A stretch of 64,000 bases of DNA from contig NZ_LKKK01000012.1 in NCBI RefSeq assembly GCF_001446935.1, positions 310,001-374,000 of the forward strand, in the 5' to 3' direction. Below, piece by piece: positions 58,477 to 64,000 of the stretch. Origin of the DNA: Pseudomonas sp. TTU2014-080ASC. Lineage in GTDB: Bacteria > Pseudomonadota > Gammaproteobacteria > Pseudomonadales > Pseudomonadaceae. Each line of letters opens with the position of its first letter. Positions within the stretch are counted from its first letter, which is position 1. Below the pieces are notes generated by a model, which was given only the letters and a program-made list of their open reading frames with translations, was not told the origin of the DNA and did no database searches. The translations under genes were made by a program, and so were the position numbers.

Positions 58477-58782
58477 ATGTCCATTGCTAAAACCACCCCA
58501 CGTATTATCTGTTCAGACCCGCATATGGCTGCTCAGTTGTGTCAGTGGTTAGACACCCGCGATGCTCACTGCGAAGTCATCAATTGTGCTCAGGATTGCA
58601 GCCAGGCCCCACTGTGCCAATGGCTTGATCCATCCCCTGTGGGCCCAAACGGACAGATCCATTCTGCACTCCAGGATGCCGTCAGCACACTGGAGCGTAC
58701 CCGCCATTCATTCAAATCCCGTGAACTTGCCGATTTAAGAAAACGTCTGGAACGCCTCCTGGAGGAATTGTCAGACAATTAG
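58477..58782 (+). CDS. Hypothetical cysteine-rich protein, 101 aa
   Basis: I do not recognise this protein. It has six cysteines in the first half (positions 12, 22, 32, 37, 41 and 47), with the short repeat LCQWLD at 21-26 and 46-51. A charged helix follows (LERTRHSFKSRELADLRKRLERLLEEL). It has no signal peptide or membrane segment. Cysteine spacing could bind a metal or an iron-sulfur cluster, which is inference. There is no Shine-Dalgarno site, consistent with a leaderless start just after an Anr-type promoter. The ATG at 58525 (Met17) is an alternative but also lacks a site. Confidence 0.7.
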   Translation: MSIAKTTPRIICSDPHMAAQLCQWLDTRDAHCEVINCAQDCSQAPLCQWLDPSPVGPNGQIHSALQDAVSTLERTRHSFKSRELADLRKRLERLLEELSDN

Positions 58783-58825
58783 TAATGAGGTAGAACTAGC
58801 GCTTAGTAGGTTCCGCTAGGGTGGA

Positions 58826-58914
58826 AGCCGGCTTTGCCGGGCAGGATTTCAGGCCTGCAAGACAAGGCGCCGAGACAGCATGTTCATTGAACACGCAGTC
58901 TCGGCGCTTTTTTT
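58826..58914 (+). ncRNA. Candidate structured RNA ending in a strong terminator
   Basis: Between the Cys protein and the GGDEF-EAL gene there are three successive hairpins: CCGGC-TTT-GCCGG (58828-58840), GCAGG/CCTGC (58841-58858) and a 10-bp terminator stem, GCGCCGAGAC/GTCTCGGCGC (58867-58907), followed by seven Ts. It could be the 3' end of the upstream message, an independent small RNA or an attenuator leader for the next gene. No known riboswitch pattern is recognised. The terminator itself is secure; the RNA gene is tentative. Confidence 0.45.
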
Positions 58915-58948
58915 GTGCCCATAAAAATAATTGCAGTAGGTGAATAAA

Positions 58949-61237
58949 ATGGGTTCAGCACAAGCACTTGAAGAGTTGATGCGGCGCATGGGTCTCACCC
59001 ACAAGGAGATCCATAACCGGAGCCAACTGCTCGATTGGCAACCTTCCGATGCCATCCGCCTCAACGAGCATGCTGAAGCCATGAGCCCGGCCCAAGCTGT
59101 TTTCACTGACCGTCTGTATGACCACCTGCGTAGATTTCCCGGCCCAGCCACGCTGATTGGTGACGATGCCACCCTACTGCGCCTGTCTCACAGCCAGCTG
59201 GAGTACTACCAACGGTTGTGGCACGGCCCATACGACGAAGAGTATGTCTCCTCACGTCTGCGCATCGGCCTGGTGCACCAACTCGCCGGTATTGAATTGA
59301 AGTGGTACCTGGCAGCCTATCGCCTGTATCTCGATGAGATGCTCAAAAACCTGTTTACCGACCACCCCAATCAGGCGCTGTTTGCCAGCCTACTGAAGAT
59401 CGTCTTCTTCGACATGACCTTGGCCATCGACACTTACGGTGCCGCACAACGCAAAGCCCTCGAGGACAGCGAGGCACGCTTTGCCCGTGCCCTGCGCGGT
59501 TCAAATGATGGCATCTGGGACTGGCACCTGGAACACGATCGCCTGTATGTATCGGACCGCTGGGCGAGCATGCTCGATCTCAGCCGCGACAGTATTGGTG
59601 AGACCAGTGTCAGTTGGTTCAGCCGCGTGCACCCGGACGACTTCCCCGGTCTGCGTCAGGCTATCGACTCTCACCTCAATGGCAGCAGCCCGCTGATCCA
59701 CCATGAGCACCGCATCCGCCGTGCCAACGGTGAATACCTGTGGGTGCAGGTTCGCGGCGTTGCCGAAACCGACGCATCTGGCCATCAGCGTATTACCGGC
59801 TCGCAAAGCGACATCAGCGCCCGTAAAGCGGTGGAGCAGCAGCTGCGGCATGCCGCTCGCCATGACCCGCTGACAGGCCTGGGCAACCGCCTGCGGCTTG
59901 ATGAGCTACTGCCACAAACCATCTACCAACTCGGTAAAAGCGGGGCTCGCGAAGCGGCGCTGCTGTTTATTGATCTGGACCGTTTCAAGCTGATCAACGA
60001 CAGCCTCGGGCATGCGTGCGGCGATCAGGTGCTTATTGAGGTCAGTCGCAGACTCAGCCCATGCCTGCGCGCGGGGGACCACCTGTGCCGGTTTGGCGGT
60101 GACGAATTTGTCGTGCTGCTCACCGATTTAGCCCGCGCTGAAGATGCCGAATATGTCGCCCAGCGCATGCTCGATAGTCTGCATCACCCGATCCACATTG
60201 GTGATCAGGTACTGGTGGTATCCGCCAGCATCGGTATTGCCGCCCTCAAAGCCACTGCTGCCTCACAGGATGCGCTGCAAGCAGCCGATCTGGCCCTGTA
60301 TCGCGCCAAACAATCGGGCAAGGCGCAGTTCGCCCGCTTCAGCGAAGATTTGCAGGTTAATGCGCACTATCAGCTGGAGCTTGAGAGTGCCCTCAGCCAG
60401 GCGCTGGAGCGCAACGAATTCGAACTGCACTACCAGCCCATCTGCCGTATCGAGCAGGGCGGTATGCGCCTGACCGGCGTGGAAGCGCTACTGCGCTGGC
60501 GGCGTGGCGACACCTTGGTTCCGCCGCTGGATTTCATCAGTTCGCTGGAGGAGTCCGGAGAGATCGTTCGGGTCGGCGACTGGGTCCTGGAGCAGGCCTG
60601 TCGCCAAGTCCGCAGCTGGCAGTTGGAAGGCCACGAACACATGCATTGCGCGGTCAACCTGTCCAGCCGCCAGCTGCGTCAGGAAGACTTTGTCGGACGG
60701 CTGACGGAGATTCTGGTCAGCACCGCGCTGCCACCGTCCAGTCTGATTCTGGAGATTACCGAGAGCCAGTTGCTGGAAGACAGCACGGCAACGCTCATCA
60801 CCCTCAGGGCGCTGGCCAATCTGGGTGTGCGCCTGGCGTTGGACGATTTTGGTACCGGTTATTCGTCACTCGGGTATCTGAAACGCTTCCCCCTGCACAT
60901 CCTCAAAGTCGACAAGAGTTTTATCGGAGGTGCCCCTATTGATGCCGAACTGACCGCCATCAGTCGCGCCATCATCGGTCTGGGCCAGAGTCTTGGCCTG
61001 CAAGTTGTGGCTGAAGGGGTTGAGCGGGCGGAACACATCGACTTCCTGCGCACGCAGGGATGTCAGATGGCTCAGGGTTACTGGTTCAGTAAGCCCTGTG
61101 CAGCAAGTGACCTACAAGAGCTTTTGGAGCACGTGAGCGTTGATGGCTACATGGAAGGCCTGCTCACGGAAGAAAACAAGCCGACAGCCGCAGAGCAAAC
61201 GCATAATGAAAAACAATCTCCCGGTCAGCCAGCATGA
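58949..61237 (+). CDS. Globin-coupled sensor PAS-GGDEF-EAL protein
   Basis: This 762-residue cytosolic protein starts at ATG 58949 (AGG eight bases earlier). Residues about 1-165 are a globin-coupled sensor with probable proximal His110 in [25 protein letters not shown] domain follows (about 170-295; [20 protein letters not shown]). The GGDEF domain has an intact motif ([11 protein letters not shown]) and DIDLDRFK-type metal residues. The EAL domain has VEALLRWRR and [17 protein letters not shown]. It should sense oxygen through haem and make or break cyclic-di-GMP; which activity dominates cannot be told. Confidence 0.88.
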   Translation: MGSAQALEELMRRMGLTHKEIHNRSQLLDWQPSDAIRLNEHAEAMSPAQAVFTDRLYDHLRRFPGPATLIGDDATLLRLSHSQLEYYQRLWHGPYDEEYVSSRLRIGLVHQLAGIELKWYLAAYRLYLDEMLKNLFTDHPNQALFASLLKIVFFDMTLAIDTYGAAQRKALEDSEARFARALRGSNDGIWDWHLEHDRLYVSDRWASMLDLSRDSIGETSVSWFSRVHPDDFPGLRQAIDSHLNGSSPLIHHEHRIRRANGEYLWVQVRGVAETDASGHQRITGSQSDISARKAVEQQLRHAARHDPLTGLGNRLRLDELLPQTIYQLGKSGAREAALLFIDLDRFKLINDSLGHACGDQVLIEVSRRLSPCLRAGDHLCRFGGDEFVVLLTDLARAEDAEYVAQRMLDSLHHPIHIGDQVLVVSASIGIAALKATAASQDALQAADLALYRAKQSGKAQFARFSEDLQVNAHYQLELESALSQALERNEFELHYQPICRIEQGGMRLTGVEALLRWRRGDTLVPPLDFISSLEESGEIVRVGDWVLEQACRQVRSWQLEGHEHMHCAVNLSSRQLRQEDFVGRLTEILVSTALPPSSLILEITESQLLEDSTATLITLRALANLGVRLALDDFGTGYSSLGYLKRFPLHILKVDKSFIGGAPIDAELTAISRAIIGLGQSLGLQVVAEGVERAEHIDFLRTQGCQMAQGYWFSKPCAASDLQELLEHVSVDGYMEGLLTEENKPTAAEQTHNEKQSPGQPA

Positions 61238-62795
61238 AATAACCGTTCCCGAACACGCCAACATCCTCTCCACCACAGACCTCAAAGGCTCGGTGACATA
61301 CGCCAATGAGGACTTCATCAGCATCAGCGGCTTCACGCTGTCTGAGCTGGTTGGGCACAACCACAATATGGTGCGTCACCCGGACATGCCGCCGTCGGCG
61401 TTCAAGCACATGTGGAGCACCCTCAAGGACAATCGCTCATGGATGGGGCTGGTCAAAAACCGCTGCAAAAACGGCGATCACTATTGGGTCAGCGCCTACG
61501 TCACCCCGGTCATTCACGACGGCCAGACGGTCGAATATCAGTCCGTCCGCAGCCGCACCACGCCTGAGCGCATCGCCCGCGCAGAATGGCTCTACTCACA
61601 ACTTCGGGAAGGCCGCACACCCTGGCAAATTTGCCCGGCCAAATTCAGCCTGGCTCTGCGTCTGAGCGCGCTGGTCAGCGTGCCGGTGATGATCTGCGCA
61701 GGCCTTCTGGGTGCAACCGGCAACTTATCCTGGCCCGCAGCACTGCTCGCTGGAGCTGGCCTCAGCGGTCTGCTCAGCGGCGGCATGCACCTGATGTTGC
61801 GCCCGTTGAGCAAGCTCGCTGAGAAAGCCCGTGAAATCGGCCACAACCCGCTCAGTCAGTGGATCTATACAGGGCGCAATGACGAGATCGGGCAAATCGC
61901 CTTCAGCCTCAGCAGCCTGCAATCCGAGTCAGCAGCTGTGGTCGGGCGACTGGCTGAATCGGCCCGCGAACTGAGCCAGGAGGCCAGTGAGCTCGCGTCG
62001 GCAGTCGATTGCAGCAACCAGGCCAGCCTGCAGCAGCAAAGCGAAGCGGAGCAGGTCGCCAGCGCCATCGGGCAGATGGCCAACAGCGTGCAGGAGGTGG
62101 CCCGTCATGCTCAACTCAGTGCCACCGCAGCCGGTGAAGCTGACATGGAGACCGGCAACGGTCTGCAATTGGTGGAGCAAACCCGCCAGCGCATTCACTC
62201 ACTGGCTGACGAAGTCGCCCTGAGCCATGAGGTGGTGCATCAGTTGGAACTGCACAGCCAGGATATCTATCAGGTCCTCGATGTTATCCAGAGCATTGCT
62301 GAGCAAACCAACTTGCTTGCACTGAACGCAGCGATCGAAGCCGCCCGCGCCGGTGATGCCGGTCGTGGCTTTGCCGTAGTCGCGGATGAAGTGCGCGGGC
62401 TGGCCATGCGTACCCAACAATCCACCTCACAGATTCACGAGATTATCCGCGTGCTGCAACAGAACACGGATCAGGCAGTTTCCACCATGCAACGCAGCCA
62501 GAGCCAAGCACACGCCAGCGTCGAGCAGGCCATACAGGCGGCCGAAGCGCTCAACGGCATCAATCAGCGAGTGAACCAGATCAGCGATATGAGCATTCAG
62601 ATTGCTGCAGCGGTGGAAGAGCAAAGCGCAGTCGGCGATACCATCCAGAACAACCTATGCGCCATCCGCGCGGCCAACCTCAGTAGTGTTGCTGCCAGTA
62701 ACCAGAGCCGCACCAGCGCTCAGCATCTGGCCAGTCTGGCTGAGCGCCTGGAGCTGCTGGTGGAGCAGTTTAAGGGCCGCCGCGACGTCAGCTGA
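61206..62795 (+). CDS. Aer-like PAS methyl-accepting chemotaxis protein
   Basis: This 529-residue chemoreceptor starts at ATG 61206, overlapping the previous gene by 32 bases. The N-terminal PAS domain has the Aer signature (ITYANEDF-type here [14 protein letters not shown], then [19 protein letters not shown]). Two hydrophobic segments lie near residues 155-200, then HAMP, and the signalling hairpin [32 protein letters not shown]. Aer senses oxygen or redox state through FAD. Overlap with the globin sensor gene suggests a shared transcript for oxygen responses. Confidence 0.9.
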   Translation: MKNNLPVSQHEITVPEHANILSTTDLKGSVTYANEDFISISGFTLSELVGHNHNMVRHPDMPPSAFKHMWSTLKDNRSWMGLVKNRCKNGDHYWVSAYVTPVIHDGQTVEYQSVRSRTTPERIARAEWLYSQLREGRTPWQICPAKFSLALRLSALVSVPVMICAGLLGATGNLSWPAALLAGAGLSGLLSGGMHLMLRPLSKLAEKAREIGHNPLSQWIYTGRNDEIGQIAFSLSSLQSESAAVVGRLAESARELSQEASELASAVDCSNQASLQQQSEAEQVASAIGQMANSVQEVARHAQLSATAAGEADMETGNGLQLVEQTRQRIHSLADEVALSHEVVHQLELHSQDIYQVLDVIQSIAEQTNLLALNAAIEAARAGDAGRGFAVVADEVRGLAMRTQQSTSQIHEIIRVLQQNTDQAVSTMQRSQSQAHASVEQAIQAAEALNGINQRVNQISDMSIQIAAAVEEQSAVGDTIQNNLCAIRAANLSSVAASNQSRTSAQHLASLAERLELLVEQFKGRRDVS

Positions 62796-62801
62796 GCCAC
62801 C

Positions 62802-63785
62802 TCAGAACTCTGGCAACCAGCCGCGCTCGCGGTAATAACGCAGCGCCCCTTCATGCAAGCGGGAGGGATCACCAGTCAGGCGCATGGCCACCTCATCCAG
62901 CCCGGCCAGCGCAGGATGGGCGTGCTGCAAGCGCGGCAAATCCTCAAAAACCGTCCTGACCAACTCATACACGGTATCGGCCGGGGTTTGCCGGGTGCTC
63001 GCCACCAGTGCCCGCACGCCAATCGATGGCGTAGCTTTCGGGCTACCCCGGTACAGACCGCCAGGCACCTCCGCCTGCGTGTAGTAGGGTTTGCTGCTGA
63101 GCAAGCGTTCCACCGCACGCCCCGATACGGCCACCAGGCGTGCATCGATCACACTGCTGGCTTCCTCCAGCGCAGCATTTGGATGGCCGACGAAGTAGGT
63201 CATCGCATCAATATTGCCATCGCCCAGCGCGGGTGCCTGTTCGGCGGCATCCAGCTCGGCGGCCATGGCAAACACTCCATGCGTCCAGCCCCAGGCCTGG
63301 AGCAAATCCTCCAACGCATCACGCTGGCCAGAACCGGGATTGCCGACGTTCAGGCGCATGCCGCGCAGGTCATTAAAGTGTACGACTCCGGCGTCACGAC
63401 GCGCCAAAATGCTGAACACCTCATGGTGCAAGGCAAACAACACACGCAAATCGTCTGTGCGCGCTGCTTCTGTAAACGGAGGCAGGCGGTTGAGGGCTTT
63501 GTGCAGATGGCTGGACTGGATCAACGCGATTTGCGCCTGGCCGTTTAGCAGCGCGCGCACATTGGCAACACCACCACTGCTGCCTAGCGCCTGACAGGTC
63601 AGGCTGTGATCCGCCTGAGTGCGCGCAAGTAGGCGGCACATGGCTTGCCCGGCAGCGTAGTAAACGCCGGTCTCGCCCCCCGTAAGCACGGTTATGTGCT
63701 GCATGGAACGCTCTGCAAAAACCGGCACGGCTACTACAGATGCGACACACAACGCGCACAAGCAGCTCAGGAATTTGCCTGTCAC
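62802..63785 (-). CDS. TAXI-type TRAP transporter solute-binding protein
   Basis: This 327-residue protein has signal peptide (M)TGKFLSCLCALCVASVVAVPVFAE and the TAXI family opening ITVLTGGETGVYYAAGQAMCRLL followed by LGSSGGVANVRALLNGQAQIALIQSS. Start is GTG at 63785 with AGAGGA upstream. TAXI proteins normally work with a fused TRAP permease, but no permease is near in this window. It is convergent with the chemoreceptor gene with only six bases between. Confidence 0.85.
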   Translation of the reverse strand: MTGKFLSCLCALCVASVVAVPVFAERSMQHITVLTGGETGVYYAAGQAMCRLLARTQADHSLTCQALGSSGGVANVRALLNGQAQIALIQSSHLHKALNRLPPFTEAARTDDLRVLFALHHEVFSILARRDAGVVHFNDLRGMRLNVGNPGSGQRDALEDLLQAWGWTHGVFAMAAELDAAEQAPALGDGNIDAMTYFVGHPNAALEEASSVIDARLVAVSGRAVERLLSSKPYYTQAEVPGGLYRGSPKATPSIGVRALVASTRQTPADTVYELVRTVFEDLPRLQHAHPALAGLDEVAMRLTGDPSRLHEGALRYYRERGWLPEF

Positions 63786-63934
63786 TGCCTAATTCCTCTT
63801 AGTGAGATAAATGGGGGCAGACGCCCAAACTACAGGACATTGACCGCCGACTTCCAGCAGCAAAATGGAACTCAAATGCAGCTTTGCATATCGTGACGCT
63901 ACCGTCACACGTCAGCTTTGGGCAGAATCAGCCC

Positions 63935-64000
63935 ATGGCCAAAACAACCCCCGAGCACAATCAACATTCTGTCAGCGCAAGCATCACCCTCTCGGTGCTG
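63935..64000 (+). CDS. Start of an unidentified gene (cut by right edge)
   Basis: ATG at 63935 opens a frame of 22 codons without a stop to the right edge, reading MAKTTPEHNQHSVSASITL and on. No clear ribosome site precedes it. A short dyad (GTGACG/CGTCAC, 63893-63908) lies upstream and could be an operator. Too little is visible to name it. Confidence 0.4.
   Translation, partial: MAKTTPEHNQHSVSASITLSVL

Overview
The window reads as a chromosomal segment of a gammaproteobacterium of the genus Pseudomonas (or a recently split relative). The best evidence is gene order. A spuA-spuH polyamine operon lies divergent from spuI with a further polyamine-binding protein beyond it, as in P. aeruginosa. 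trpBA lies divergent from trpI, glnK-amtB is present, and recC-recB-recD are packed head to tail. Base composition is moderately GC-rich and codon use is uniform, with one exception inside csy1. No rRNA, tRNA, transposase, integrase or phage gene was found.

Layout. 1-1.1 kb: an iron-dependent alcohol dehydrogenase cut by the left edge, then a short unrecognised ORF. 1.7-3.8 kb: amtB and glnK (ammonium uptake and PII signalling) behind a sigma-54-type promoter. 3.8-6.0 kb: ubiK-like, comM/yifB and ynfA. 6.0-17.9 kb: polyamine uptake (spuD/E/F/G/H) and gamma-glutamylation catabolism (spuA/B/C/I). 17.9-24.9 kb: a CYTH-CHAD protein, a DUF47-pit phosphate-transport pair, argE, argA with a possible peptide-coding leader, and a TetR regulator. 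24.9-32.6 kb: a MASE1-GGDEF cyclase, trpA, trpB, trpI, a flavin monooxygenase-like protein, two lipoproteins and a DUF1161 protein.

32.6-44.0 kb holds a complete type I-F CRISPR-Cas system. A small array (7 repeats) reads leftward, six cas genes (cas1, cas2-3, csy1-4) read rightward, and a large array (37 repeats, 36 spacers) follows. Both leaders carry a perfect IHF consensus 82 bp from the first repeat, in the same orientation. The two arrays differ in the repeat pentaloop.

44.0-58.3 kb: a Tsx/OmpK-like outer-membrane protein, a gamma carbonic anhydrase homologue, prlC-yheV, a REP pair, a DUF1835 protein, an orphan solute-binding protein and recD-recB-recC. 58.4-62.8 kb has a possible oxygen theme: an Anr/FNR-type box before a six-cysteine small protein, a possible structured RNA with a strong terminator, a globin-coupled GGDEF-EAL protein, and an Aer-like PAS chemoreceptor. 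The window ends with a TAXI-type binding protein and the start of an unidentified gene.

I did not find a wholly new multi-gene system. The least explained items are the Anr-box cysteine protein, the argA leader ORF ending in two Arg codons, hairpins in every gap from spuA to spuF, and the paired features of the two CRISPR leaders.
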